Shown: positions 8,712 to 16,618 of the stretch, piece after piece | How positions within the stretch are numbered: position 1 is the first letter of the stretch | Layout of the letters: each line of letters opens with the position of its first letter | Origin: Bacteroides sp. CAG:709 | GTDB lineage: Bacteria; Bacteroidota; Bacteroidia; Bacteroidales; UBA932 | Direction: 5' to 3' | NCBI GenBank assembly: GCA_000434935.1 | Contig: FR882194.1 | Location: 19,342 to 71,246 of the forward strand | Length of the DNA: 51,905 bases | The notes under the pieces: model-generated | Databases searched by the model: none | Seen by the model: the letters and a program-made list of their open reading frames with translations, nothing else | Told to the model about the DNA's origin: nothing | Made by a program: the position numbers and the translations under genes

Positions 8712-9950
8712 CTAATGGTTATGGGAATGTCCTGGGATGGCACCGGTAGCGGTGGCGAGTTTTACCTGATATGCGCCTTCGGTCACTACGACGTCGCCTT
8801 CCTTCAAGCCTTTCAGAATCTCTCTGCGGAGGCCGTCGCTTTCACCGATCTTCACTTCCTGTTTACGGTATTCTTCCTTGCAGACTTTCAGGTATACGAA
8901 ATAGACGCCCTGCTCTTCGGTCAATGAGGTTTCAGGAACAGATATTACATTTTCTCTCTGACTCTCAATGAGATATATTTCACAGAACGCGCCTGGGATA
9001 AAGTTCCCGGCATTGTTGAATTCGAAAATCACAGGAAGGTAGAACGAGCCCTGGGCCACCGCATTGCCCACTGACACCAGACGTCCGCCAAGGTCCTTGA
9101 TGCTATATGTGACATCGGAATATGACGGCTTGAAATTAGCTCCGGTAAAAGATTTGGCACTGCTCCAATATTTTTCCTGGAGATCGGCACGTAGCTGCAG
9201 TCTTCCGTTCTGGCTTACTACCGCTACCGGCTGTCCGGCCGTTACATAATCGCCCTCATTTACAAGGACTTGTGTTATATAGCCGTTCATCGGGGCGATA
9301 ACCTGAAGGCCCTTTTCTCCGGTCTTTCCGTTATAGGCATCATATTCAGCTTTCGCTGTCTCGTATTCCTTCTTCGCCTGCTCGTAAGCTTTCTGTGAAA
9401 TGGCATTGACTTTCAGCAGTCCTTCCGCCCTTTCGAATTCTTTCTGCGCAGATTCGTATGCTGCTCTGGATTTCATAATCGGATCACCTTCAGCCATTTC
9501 GCGCGCAGAAATTTCTGCCACGGATGCACCTTTACCGACTTTGATTCCAGGGAGAAGGCGGCCGGTTTTTCCACCGAGCGAGATGACACCTGATGTGGTG
9601 GCGACTATGGTACGTTCAGTGCCCTGTGCCGGAAGGATTTCTCCGCTCGTGCGAATTGCAGCGTTGAATTTTCCGGGCTTGACGGTCTCCGTTTTCAATC
9701 CGGCGGCTTCCGCACGTGCCTGAGAGAATTCGATTACATCCTTGCCGTGATTATGGGCTTCCTTTCCGTGAGCATCGTGTCCATGACTGTCGTGGTCATG
9801 ACCTTCGTGGCCGTGTCCGTCATGTTCATGGCTATGTTCGTGAACCTCATGTGTTTCGTGATCGTGATTGTGGCCGGTTCCGCCGTTGTGTCCGCAGCCG
9901 GACAAAATAGCCAGGCTGGCTATCATAATATAATATGGTATATGTTTCAT
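8712..9950 (-). CDS. RND efflux periplasmic adaptor lipoprotein with His-rich N-terminus
   Basis: A 412-residue membrane-fusion (CusB/CzcB-type) protein. The lipobox ILSGC places the acylated cysteine at residue 19. Residues 21-68 contain about 18 histidines interleaved with Asp, Glu and Gly, and the C-terminus ends GHSHNH; both should bind divalent or soft metals. The rest has the expected beta-barrel, lipoyl (IAPMNGYITQVLVNEGDYV) and alpha-hairpin (EFERAEGLLKVNAISQKAY) segments. It bridges the RND pump and the TolC-like channel and may deliver metal to the pump. Two perfect 16-bp tandem repeats lie immediately upstream of its start. Confidence 0.95.
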   Translation of the reverse strand: MKHIPYYIMIASLAILSGCGHNGGTGHNHDHETHEVHEHSHEHDGHGHEGHDHDSHGHDAHGKEAHNHGKDVIEFSQARAEAAGLKTETVKPGKFNAAIRTSGEILPAQGTERTIVATTSGVISLGGKTGRLLPGIKVGKGASVAEISAREMAEGDPIMKSRAAYESAQKEFERAEGLLKVNAISQKAYEQAKKEYETAKAEYDAYNGKTGEKGLQVIAPMNGYITQVLVNEGDYVTAGQPVAVVSQNGRLQLRADLQEKYWSSAKSFTGANFKPSYSDVTYSIKDLGGRLVSVGNAVAQGSFYLPVIFEFNNAGNFIPGAFCEIYLIESQRENVISVPETSLTEEQGVYFVYLKVCKEEYRKQEVKIGESDGLRREILKGLKEGDVVVTEGAYQVKLATATGAIPGHSHNH

Positions 9951-9959
9951 TTGTGGTCT

Positions 9960-9991
9960 TTTTAAATACTGATCATTTTAAATACTGATCA
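9960..9991. repeat. two perfect 16-bp tandem repeats before adaptor gene
   Basis: TTTTAAATACTGATCA is repeated exactly at 9960-9975 and 9976-9991, within the 103-bp gap between the His-rich small protein and the adaptor gene and starting 10 bp upstream of the adaptor ATG. Each unit contains the palindrome TGATCA. The placement suggests a regulator-binding or mRNA-level control site, but nothing proves this. Confidence 0.6.
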
Positions 9992-10053
9992 TTCGCGCAC
10001 CTTTCTAGTGCACGTCAAATGCTTTACTTTAACAATCAAGCACTTACGGATAA

Positions 10054-10479
10054 TTACGCCGCAAGGAAAGGCGGCGCACGAAGCCCCTTGGAACGGACCA
10101 GATAGAATGATGACAGTTTTTCCTTTATGACGATGCGCGGAGAATCCGCTGCGTCAAATTCAGCTGCTTCCAGCACAATCACCTGAGGAACAATGAATTC
10201 CAACGCCGGCTGATATGACGGAATATTCTGGACTCTTTCCAGAAGCGTGACGATCGAATGTATCCTGCAGGACTCCGAACCATGGTCTCCGTCATGACAA
10301 TGCCCGCAATCTTTGTCGGCAGTACAACCCAAATCTACACCCTGACTTGCGAAACAGATGAAGTCCAGATGATGATGGCCATCCATCTGGCCGCAATGGT
10401 GATGATGAGGGACAGACGACATGAGCAGCATCATGAATGCAGCCACACACATCAATATTTTCGAGACCCTCGTCTTCAT
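10054..10479 (-). CDS. small His/Cys-rich secreted protein leading the efflux operon
   Basis: A 141-residue protein when started at 10479, which gives a signal or anchor helix (MKTRVSKILMCVAAFMMLLMSS); an upstream in-frame ATG at 10572 would place 31 non-signal residues, and the promoter, before it. Just after the helix comes PHHHHCGQMDGHHHLDFICF, then DLGCTADKDCGHCHDGDHG, giving many potential metal ligands. The tail ends with a GLRAPPFLA-type segment that I associate with small proteins (DUF6769-like) encoded before cation efflux genes in Bacteroidota; that family name is from memory. It is probably an envelope metal-binding or sensing partner of the pump. Alternative: an unrelated small exported protein. 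Confidence 0.75.
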   Translation of the reverse strand: MKTRVSKILMCVAAFMMLLMSSVPHHHHCGQMDGHHHLDFICFASQGVDLGCTADKDCGHCHDGDHGSESCRIHSIVTLLERVQNIPSYQPALEFIVPQVIVLEAAEFDAADSPRIVIKEKLSSFYLVRSKGLRAPPFLAA

Positions 10480-10518
10480 AACAGCACAAAAATAGTGATT
10501 TTTAGGGAATTCCCTTGG

Positions 10519-10555
10519 CAAAGATAGGTCAATCGCCATGCAACCGGGTTGCAAA
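10519..10555 (-). promoter_or_regulatory. probable metal-operon promoter with dyad operator
   Basis: On the minus strand TTTG (complement of 10552-10555) and TATCTTTG (complement of 10519-10526) resemble the -33 and -7 elements, but are 25 nt apart rather than about 19. A 15-nt dyad TGCAACC-G-GGTTGCA occupies 10539-10553 inside this long spacer and touches the -33 element. A second palindrome GGGAATTCCC lies at 10506-10515 just downstream. The arrangement is consistent with regulator-controlled transcription of the efflux operon; no regulator gene is nearby. Confidence 0.45.
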
Positions 10556-10681
10556 ATTCGGTCATATTTCACTTAAACACATAAAAATCATACATTTAAT
10601 GCCCACTTCAGTCACCTTCTGATACAATGTGACATTTTTCTACATACCTTTAGACGCAGTACAATCGGTGAAAAGACTATT

Positions 10682-11509
10682 ATGAGGAACAGGACTTATG
10701 CGTTTATTAAAGAAATCGGCGGAGTGCTGATGGAAGATGCCAGAGCGGCCGTGGACCTGGTAATTCCACGGGAATGCATCGTATGCGGAAGGACATTGAA
10801 ACTATATGAGCGGCATTTATGCCTATATTGCGAAGCCGACCTGCCGCTGACCTATTATTGGGACAGAAGACGGAATCCGATGGCAGATAAGGTCAATGCG
10901 CTGATACAGAAACGGATAACGGAAGAAATTCTGTCAGAGGAAAACACTGGAAAACCGCCTGACAATCATCCGGTACAGTTTTCATACGCGGCAGCATTGT
11001 TCTTCTATCACGGAGAGAACCTCTATAAACGTATTCCTCAGAGGCTCAAATATTTAGGAGACATAGAAGAGGGGCGGTTCTTTTCCGGGATGCTCGGTGA
11101 ATATCTGCATGAATCGGCATTGTTCAGAGACATTGACATGATAATTCCGGTGCCGCTGCATTGGTCGAGACGGTGGAGCCGCGGTTATAACCAGGCGGAA
11201 GTCGTGGCGCGTGCGATAGCGCAGAAACTCGGTGGCGTTCCGGTGCGGACGGATATTATCGTGCGCAGCCGACGGACACGGACACAGACGAAACTGGACG
11301 TGAACGCGAAAAGCGGCAATGTCCATGGGGCTTTTGCTCTAGGCAAACACAAAACATTGGCAATCAAGGATATACACCATGTGTTTCTCATCGATGACGT
11401 GTTCACTACCGGGGCCACCATGGCTGCTTGCCTATCTGTCCTCCAACCATTCTTCGGTCCGGAAGTCCGCATAAGCTGCGCCACCCTGGGCTTCGTGAAC
11501 AACGGGTAG
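10682..11509 (+). CDS. ComF-family phosphoribosyltransferase-like protein
   Basis: A 275-residue ComF-type protein. A zinc-finger-like N-terminus has Cys32, Cys35, Cys47 and Cys50 (CIVCGR...CLYC). The C-terminal half is a type I phosphoribosyltransferase fold with the PRPP-binding loop VFLIDDVFTTGAT at residues 234-246 and the SRGYNQAE motif near 167. Proteins of this family are linked to DNA uptake in naturally competent bacteria, but are widespread and of uncertain biochemical role elsewhere. It is transcribed away from the efflux operon and ends at a terminator-like dyad before ahcY. About 30 residues longer than E. coli GntX-type proteins because of a central insertion. Confidence 0.9.
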   Translation: MRNRTYAFIKEIGGVLMEDARAAVDLVIPRECIVCGRTLKLYERHLCLYCEADLPLTYYWDRRRNPMADKVNALIQKRITEEILSEENTGKPPDNHPVQFSYAAALFFYHGENLYKRIPQRLKYLGDIEEGRFFSGMLGEYLHESALFRDIDMIIPVPLHWSRRWSRGYNQAEVVARAIAQKLGGVPVRTDIIVRSRRTRTQTKLDVNAKSGNVHGAFALGKHKTLAIKDIHHVFLIDDVFTTGATMAACLSVLQPFFGPEVRISCATLGFVNNG

Positions 11510-11512
11510 AAG

Positions 11513-11551
11513 AAAAAATCCGGCACATTTGAGAATGTTATGGGATTTTTT
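11513..11551 (+). terminator. terminator-like dyad after comF
   Basis: AAAAAATCC (11513-11521) pairs perfectly with GGATTTTTT (11543-11551), and ACATT/AATGT form an inner stem with loop TGAG. The outer arm provides a T-run on the plus strand, and the dyad could also act on the minus strand. It starts 3 bp after the ComF stop codon. Confidence 0.5.
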
Positions 11552-11560
11552 CGTACATTG
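11528..11560 (+). promoter_or_regulatory. candidate ahcY promoter
   Basis: TTTG at 11528-11531 and TACATTG at 11554-11560, spaced 22 nt, partly match the Bacteroides -33/-7 pattern (one mismatch in the -7 box). Transcription would begin about 20 nt before the ahcY ATG. It overlaps the terminator-like dyad. Confidence 0.35.
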
Positions 11561-11587
11561 TACTGATTTAAAAAACAACTATACGAA

Positions 11588-12844
11588 ATGACTAGTGAGA
11601 TCAGAAATCCGGAGCTCTGGAGAGAGGGCGAACTGAAAATCGAATGGGTTAGAAGACACATGCCGCTTCTGGCAGGACTTGAGAAAGAATTCAAGGAGAG
11701 CAAGCCGTTCAAAGGCAAGAAGATAGCATTATCCGTACATCTGGAAGCGAAGACCGCGCATCTGTGTGAGATATTGGCAGAGGGCGGCGCCGAGATGTAT
11801 ATCACAGGAAGCAACCCGCTTTCCACACAGGATGACATTGCGGCAGCGCTCGTACATGAGGGACTGAACGTATTTGCTGTCCACGGCGCTACCGAAGAAG
11901 AGTATTTCCGCGGGATAAGGAAAGTCATTGAAGTAGGCCCGAACATCATCATTGACGACGGCGGTGACCTCGTAAACATGATACATACCGAATATAGAGA
12001 GCTGATTCCCAATGTCATAGGCGGATGCGAAGAGACCACGACAGGTATTCTCCGGCTTGAGGCCATGAACAAGGCGAAGGAGCTCGAATTCCCGATGATG
12101 CTCGTGAACAATGCCGACTGCAAGCACCTGTTCGACAACCGTTACGGCACAGGACAATCAGTCTGGGACGGCATCAACAGGACCACCAATCTCATCGTGG
12201 CCGGCAAGAATGTCGTCGTCGCAGGTTACGGCTGGTGCGGCAAGGGCGTATCAATGAGGGCGAAAGGTCTAGGCGCAGATGTCATCGTCACCGAAATTGA
12301 CCCTATCCGCGCAATGGAGGCGGTAATGGACGGATTCAAGGTCATGTCAATGTCGGAGGCTGCGGCTGTCGGCGATATCTTCGTCACCGTGACCGGCTGC
12401 AATGATGTCATCACGGCTGACCATTTCATGAAGATGAAAGATGGCGCAATCTGCTGCAATGCAGGACATTTCGATGTCGAAGTGGCAGTTGCCGCGCTGA
12501 AGAAGATGGCAGTGGGCCACGCTCCGGCAAGGAACAATATCGAAGCTTACAAACTGGAAAACGGCAAGACAATCTATATCATTGCCGAAGGCCGTCTGGT
12601 AAATCTGGCAGCTGGCGACGGACATCCGGCAGAAATCATGGATATGTCATTCGCTATTCAGGCCCTCAGCGCCAAATACTTGGTGGACAATGAGAAAACC
12701 ATCTGCCGCGAGAAAGGTCAGATGCTGAATGCCGTACCTCGTGAAATCGACAATGAGGTGGCCAACCGCAAACTTGCCGACTGGGGAATCAGCATCGACA
12801 AACTGACTCCGGAACAGAGCAAGTATCTTTACGGAGGGCATTGA
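11588..12844 (+). CDS. ahcY: adenosylhomocysteinase (S-adenosyl-L-homocysteine hydrolase)
   Basis: A 418-residue cytoplasmic NAD-dependent enzyme that splits S-adenosylhomocysteine to adenosine and homocysteine, recycling the product of methyltransferases. Substrate-site residues are visible: His51 in SVHLEAKTA, Asp124, Glu148/Glu149 in GGCEETTTG, Lys179 and Asp183 in KHLFDNRYG. The NAD loop is GYGWCGKG at 213-220. The short length, lacking the roughly 40-residue insert of many proteobacterial enzymes, and the HLFDNRYGTGQS signature place it in the Thermotoga-like/archaeal-like class. It is followed 38 bp later by pepP with a strong Shine-Dalgarno sequence, so the two are probably co-transcribed. 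Homocysteine made here connects with the metX pathway elsewhere in the window. Confidence 0.95.
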   Translation: MTSEIRNPELWREGELKIEWVRRHMPLLAGLEKEFKESKPFKGKKIALSVHLEAKTAHLCEILAEGGAEMYITGSNPLSTQDDIAAALVHEGLNVFAVHGATEEEYFRGIRKVIEVGPNIIIDDGGDLVNMIHTEYRELIPNVIGGCEETTTGILRLEAMNKAKELEFPMMLVNNADCKHLFDNRYGTGQSVWDGINRTTNLIVAGKNVVVAGYGWCGKGVSMRAKGLGADVIVTEIDPIRAMEAVMDGFKVMSMSEAAAVGDIFVTVTGCNDVITADHFMKMKDGAICCNAGHFDVEVAVAALKKMAVGHAPARNNIEAYKLENGKTIYIIAEGRLVNLAAGDGHPAEIMDMSFAIQALSAKYLVDNEKTICREKGQMLNAVPREIDNEVANRKLADWGISIDKLTPEQSKYLYGGH

Positions 12845-12882
12845 CAAGAAATATAAATATCTAACATTTAAGGAGAGACGAT

Positions 12883-14295
12883 ATGTTTAGCAAGGAAGTT
12901 TATGCAAGAAGGCGGCAGACACTGGTGGCCAAGATGGCCGATAGTGCAGCCGAGGGCAAGAGGGGCATCGCTCTGTTTATCGGAAACACTGAGGCTCCTG
13001 CCCAGTATAAAGATAACTGCTACAAGTTCCGCCAGGACAGCACATGGCTTTATTTCTTCGGAATCGACCAGCCGTTGTATGCAGCAATAATCGACCTGGA
13101 CAACGGAAATGAGACCATTTTCGCAAACGATGTGGAAATCGGAGACATAATATGGATGGGTCCGCAGCCGAGCGTGGCTTCCGTAGCAGCTTCCGTAGGT
13201 GTCGAGAAATCAGCGCCTTACACGGATCTGAACGCAGCAGTCGCCAAGGTTCTTGCAGAGGGGAGGCCTGTTCATTTCGTAAAGCCTTCGAGATATTACA
13301 ACACCATGAAAATCGCTTCGCTGCTCGGCTGCGGGACAGATGAGGTGGCAGGAAGATTTTCATTGGCATTGACAAAAGCGATAATTTCCATGCGTCTGGT
13401 CAAGGAGGATTGCGAAATCGAGGCGATTGACGATGCCTGCAACCTCGGATACGAGATGCACACCGTGGCAAGAAACAGCATTGTTCCGGGAATCATCGAA
13501 CAGGAGATTGTCGGCAAGATGGACGGCGTGACACTCTCGAAAGGTTGGGGCGTTTCATTCCCGACCATCCTCACGCAGCATGGCGAGACATTGCATAACC
13601 ATCTGCATGACAAGATTATAGAGCCTGGCAAACTGATGGTCATCGATGCCGGCGCGGAGAGCAATGTGCACTATGCGTCCGACTTCACCAGAACATACCC
13701 TACCAGCGGCAAATTCACTGCAAAGCAGCGTGAAATATATCAGATAGTATGCGATTGCAATGAGTTTGCGTTCAGCATGACACGTCCAGGCATAAGCTAC
13801 CGCGAGGTGCATCTGAAGACAATGCATCTGATGCTGGAAGAACTCCGCGCACTGGATATCGTCCGCGGCGACGTTCAGGATATGGTGGAAGCAGGCATTG
13901 CAGGTCTGTTCATGCCACACGGGTTGGGCCACAACATGGGTCTGGATGTGCATGACATGGAAGATTACGGAGAAAATTATGTGGGCTACGATGATGACCA
14001 GAGTCGTTCTCCTCAGCTTGGTCTCGGCAGCCTCAGAATGGCACGCAAGCTTGTACCCGGCAATGTAATCACTGATGAACCAGGTATTTACTTCATTCCT
14101 GCACTCATTGAAAAATGGAAGTCAGAGAAGACAGACCAAGGTTTCGTGAACTACAGCAAGCTGGAATTATATTACGACTTCGGCGGCATCCGACTTGAGG
14201 ATGATGTCCTCGTGACGGCAGATGGAGCAAGGAGACTCGGAAAAGAGCGCCTGCCTATCTCACCTGACGATGTAGAAGCTGCAATGGCAAAATAG
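12883..14295 (+). CDS. pepP: Xaa-Pro aminopeptidase (M24B)
   Basis: A 470-residue metallopeptidase removing N-terminal residues before proline. The N-terminal creatinase-like domain covers about 1-170. The pita-bread catalytic domain follows with the five dinuclear metal ligands: Asp255 (VIDAGAES), Asp267 (SDFTRTY), His350 (HGLGHNMG), Glu399 (TDEPGIYF) and Glu439 (GGIRLEDD). Length fits PepP-type enzymes. The start is supported by a good Shine-Dalgarno AAGGAGAG at 12870-12877, rare in this genome type. It is probably in one operon with ahcY upstream and the DUF456 gene 4 bp downstream. Confidence 0.93.
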   Translation: MFSKEVYARRRQTLVAKMADSAAEGKRGIALFIGNTEAPAQYKDNCYKFRQDSTWLYFFGIDQPLYAAIIDLDNGNETIFANDVEIGDIIWMGPQPSVASVAASVGVEKSAPYTDLNAAVAKVLAEGRPVHFVKPSRYYNTMKIASLLGCGTDEVAGRFSLALTKAIISMRLVKEDCEIEAIDDACNLGYEMHTVARNSIVPGIIEQEIVGKMDGVTLSKGWGVSFPTILTQHGETLHNHLHDKIIEPGKLMVIDAGAESNVHYASDFTRTYPTSGKFTAKQREIYQIVCDCNEFAFSMTRPGISYREVHLKTMHLMLEELRALDIVRGDVQDMVEAGIAGLFMPHGLGHNMGLDVHDMEDYGENYVGYDDDQSRSPQLGLGSLRMARKLVPGNVITDEPGIYFIPALIEKWKSEKTDQGFVNYSKLELYYDFGGIRLEDDVLVTADGARRLGKERLPISPDDVEAAMAK

Positions 14296-14299
14296 AGAC

Positions 14300-14788
14300 A
14301 TGAACATTGCATTAGCAATTTTCGCAATAATTCTAGGGGTCCTGGGAATTGTCGGAAGCATCGTTCCGGCACTTCCGGGACCTCCTTTAAGTTGGTTCGG
14401 GCTGCTGCTCATGTTTCTTCGCAGTCATTTTTACGCCGTGGGGAATCCGTTCAGCAGAACAGCATTGTTGATCTGGCTCGGCATCACCATACTGGTCACC
14501 GTGCTGGACTACATTGTCCCGAGTTGGATGACGAAGATAAGCGGCGGCAGCAAATATGCCGGCTGGGGCGCGACGATAGGCCTGTTGCTGGGCATGTTCA
14601 TCCCTCCTGTCGGAATCATCCTCGGTTCGATTGCAGGAGCTTTCCTCGCAGAAATCATCTTCGCCGGCAGTTCCGTATGGACATCCATGAAGTCCGCATT
14701 GGGAGCCTTCGCCGGTTTCATCTTCGGCACAGGCATGAAACTGATAGTCTCCGGCCTTATGCTTTGGAAGATAATGGTTTACATATAG
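14300..14788 (+). CDS. DUF456 family membrane protein
   Basis: A 162-residue, very hydrophobic inner-membrane protein with about four to five helices, among them residues 3-25 and 50-75. The glycine-rich segments GWGATIGLLLGMFIPPVGIILGS and ALGAFAGFIFGTGMKL have the spaced-glycine pattern of DUF456. SIVPALPGPPLSW near residue 20 is a family-typical proline turn. Function is unknown for the family. It begins 4 bp after the aminopeptidase stop, so it is co-transcribed. Confidence 0.85.
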   Translation: MNIALAIFAIILGVLGIVGSIVPALPGPPLSWFGLLLMFLRSHFYAVGNPFSRTALLIWLGITILVTVLDYIVPSWMTKISGGSKYAGWGATIGLLLGMFIPPVGIILGSIAGAFLAEIIFAGSSVWTSMKSALGAFAGFIFGTGMKLIVSGLMLWKIMVYI

Positions 14789-14827
14789 GATTTTCCGAAA
14801 ACAAAAAGCACTTTTCCGGTCCGCGGA

Positions 14828-14859
14828 ATTGTCAATGTCGAAAGTAAATGCTATCTTAC
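14828..14859 (+). promoter_or_regulatory. candidate promoter of thioesterase gene
   Basis: ATTG at 14828-14831 and TATCTTAC at 14852-14859 are spaced 20 nt and approximate TTTG/TAnnTTTG. The resulting transcript would start after 14860, excluding an in-frame ATG at 14848 and supporting the ATG at 14887 as the thioesterase start. Confidence 0.35.
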
Positions 14860-14886
14860 GAAAGTTTACGCATTTATTTTAAGAAC

Positions 14887-15273
14887 ATGTTGGAAAAAGG
14901 AATCAAAGGACAGGAAGAAATCACTGTCAACGAAAACAATACGGCGGAAGCTCTGGGCAGCGGTTCATTGGCAGTTTTCGCCACACCGGCGATGATCGCA
15001 TTGATGGAAAAGACGGCAAGGCTGAGTGTGGCCCCGTATCTGGAAGAGGGACAGAGCACCGTCGGTACTCTGGTGAACGTCAAGCATTTGTCCGCTTCTC
15101 CTGTCGGCATGACCGTCACCTGCAAGACAGAGCTGGTGGACATCGACCGCAGACGTCTGGTCTTCCATGTGGAATGCTATGACACGGCAGGACTCATCGG
15201 CGAAGGCGACCACGAGCGTTTCATCATCGACGAAGCGAAATTCATGGCCAAGACCGACGGAAAACTGCAATAA
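14887..15273 (+). CDS. FlK-like hotdog-fold thioesterase
   Basis: A 128-residue hotdog-fold protein. Thr33, Glu41 and His67 have the same spacing (8 and 26 residues) as the catalytic Thr42/Glu50/His76 of fluoroacetyl-CoA thioesterase FlK, in SGSLAVFATPAMIALMEKTA and GTLVNVKHLSASPVGM. It probably hydrolyses a small acyl-CoA; the fluoroacetyl activity itself is not implied. The C-terminal segment ERFIIDEAKFMAK is typical. I chose the ATG at 14887 because the upstream ATG at 14848 falls inside the likely -7 box. It converges with the regulator-protease gene at 15308. Confidence 0.85.
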   Translation: MLEKGIKGQEEITVNENNTAEALGSGSLAVFATPAMIALMEKTARLSVAPYLEEGQSTVGTLVNVKHLSASPVGMTVTCKTELVDIDRRRLVFHVECYDTAGLIGEGDHERFIIDEAKFMAKTDGKLQ

Positions 15274-15307
15274 CCCTGCTATTGTTTTGAAAGAGATTCT
15301 ACTCAGT

Positions 15308-16402
15308 TTATAAAATGCGTCTGGAACTGTCGTTTTTAAACTTGAACATCCCTGTTTCATGACTTATTCTACCTAGCGCAATCCATTTATTGTAACCATT
15401 CTGCTCCGCCCAAGCAGTGTAAAGTCTTTGAATTTGCGCCGGATATAATTGAACCTCTGGAATCTTCTTCCAAACGGCATCAGGAATGAGTGCATTGGCA
15501 GCAAAAGCATTGGCAGCTTTTTCCTCCGGGCTTTCATGGTCATAGTCTTCGAGATTTACACGACAGAATTCATTGTCATGGTTTTTAATATGTCCGAGTT
15601 CGTGCATAACCGCAAAAGCAAGATTATCAATCTTATCATACCTAGTAGTAACTACAATGCACGGACGATTCTGATAATCAAAGGAGTATCCGTCAATAGA
15701 TGCACCCTCAACTTTCTTGACAACTCCGAAAATAATTCCGAATTCATCGAACTTTTTCGTCAGTTTCTCAATAGTATTATGATTATCATTCAGAATCTGG
15801 CTGATTTGAGGTATCAACTCGTCAAGTCTATTCTCATCGTATATACTATCAATCTTGCGAGAAAAAGCAAATTGTTTAGCAAGAAGCATCCACGTCATAA
15901 TCATCCGCGGATCTTTGCCAACTTTTGATGACTTCTTGAACAAACCATTTGTCTGAACAAATAGTTTGGCCGGTTCCGGAAGTTTGAAAGTTTGCCGGAT
16001 AAAAGCTACCACTTCAGAATACAAATGCGACGAGAAGCCCAAACGGCTCGTAAGTGTTTTAATATCAAATATTTTAAGATATTCTTGATATTCTTCATAC
16101 GCCACAGTTTCTACAACTTGACGTTCTTCATTCTGCTGCGTGTCATAGTCATATACCATCTGAAGTTTTACCCAGTCGATGGAAGGTATTCCCAGCACCT
16201 CCTCAAATTTATCTGCCACCTGCTTCGTGATCGAGCGTTTCCCCTTTATTATTTCGTTCAGATGAGACGGCTGCATCTCAATTTCCTTTGCGAAATTTTT
16301 CTGGGAAATACCACGTTCTTTAAGTTCCTCTTTAAGGATGCTGCCCGGATGGATGGCCATCTGCGCCGGAGCTTCATTTCTTATTACCATAGTGGTCATC
16401 AT
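15308..16402 (-). CDS. HigA-type HTH protein fused to ImmA/IrrE metallopeptidase
   Basis: A 364-residue fusion. Residues 16-72 are a HigA-family Cro/cI-type helix-turn-helix (HPGSILKEELKERGISQKNFA, with LNEIIKGKRSIT as recognition region). Residues 230-330 form an ImmA/IrrE (DUF955) zinc peptidase with HELGH at 267-271. Such proteins act as antitoxin-like repressors or cleave partner repressors during stress. No HigB-type toxin gene adjoins it on either side, so it appears solitary. A perfect 15-bp inverted repeat overlapping its -7 box, about 90 bp upstream, suggests autoregulation. The surrounding DNA is more AT-rich than the neighbours, compatible with horizontal acquisition. Start chosen at the first of three closely spaced ATGs (16402, 16399, 16390). 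Confidence 0.9.
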   Translation of the reverse strand: MMTTMVIRNEAPAQMAIHPGSILKEELKERGISQKNFAKEIEMQPSHLNEIIKGKRSITKQVADKFEEVLGIPSIDWVKLQMVYDYDTQQNEERQVVETVAYEEYQEYLKIFDIKTLTSRLGFSSHLYSEVVAFIRQTFKLPEPAKLFVQTNGLFKKSSKVGKDPRMIMTWMLLAKQFAFSRKIDSIYDENRLDELIPQISQILNDNHNTIEKLTKKFDEFGIIFGVVKKVEGASIDGYSFDYQNRPCIVVTTRYDKIDNLAFAVMHELGHIKNHDNEFCRVNLEDYDHESPEEKAANAFAANALIPDAVWKKIPEVQLYPAQIQRLYTAWAEQNGYNKWIALGRISHETGMFKFKNDSSRRIL

Positions 16403-16490
16403 TTAATTCAATTATTAATATTTCAATGCCCCCATCAATTTCCTTAAACAGAATTCTCTCAACTCTACTATTAGCATTTAATATTCGATG

Positions 16491-16532
16491 CAAATTTACT
16501 AAAAATTCCCAAATTATGGAATTTTTAGTAAA
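16491..16532 (-). promoter_or_regulatory. promoter with perfect 15-bp inverted-repeat operator
   Basis: TTTACTAAAAATTCC at 16495-16509 and its exact reverse complement at 16518-16532 flank an 8-nt spacer. Read on the minus strand, TAAATTTG (complement of 16491-16498), a perfect -7 box, overlaps the promoter-proximal arm. A dimeric HTH repressor bound here would block transcription of the HigA-ImmA/IrrE gene; the encoded HTH is the obvious candidate. Confidence 0.7.
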
Positions 16533-16580
16533 ATTATCATCAAACAACTGATTTGAACACAAGGCTTCTTGGAAAAATCG

Positions 16581-16588
16581 TATATTTG
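16581..16588 (+). promoter_or_regulatory. -7 box of histidine phosphatase promoter
   Basis: TATATTTG matches TAnnTTTG exactly and lies 30 bp before the chosen ATG. A TTTG at 16552-16555 is 25 nt upstream, longer than the ideal spacing, so the -33 element is uncertain. Confidence 0.4.
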
Positions 16589-16618
16589 TTACATTGCGAA
16601 TTAATCATTGACATAAAC

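Noticed and set aside
10479..10572. Longer N-terminus of the small His-rich protein from 10572
   Set aside because: The extra 31 residues cover the likely -7 and dyad and would hide the signal helix.
11185..12138. 317-residue minus-strand frame opposite comF/ahcY
   Set aside because: It is antisense to clearly conserved ComF and AhcY sequence and has low-complexity Ser-rich content.
16374..16562. 62-residue frame just upstream of the HigA-like gene, considered as a HigB toxin
   Set aside because: It runs through the promoter and operator, lacks HigB/RelE residues and overlaps the regulator start, so it would not be on the transcript.
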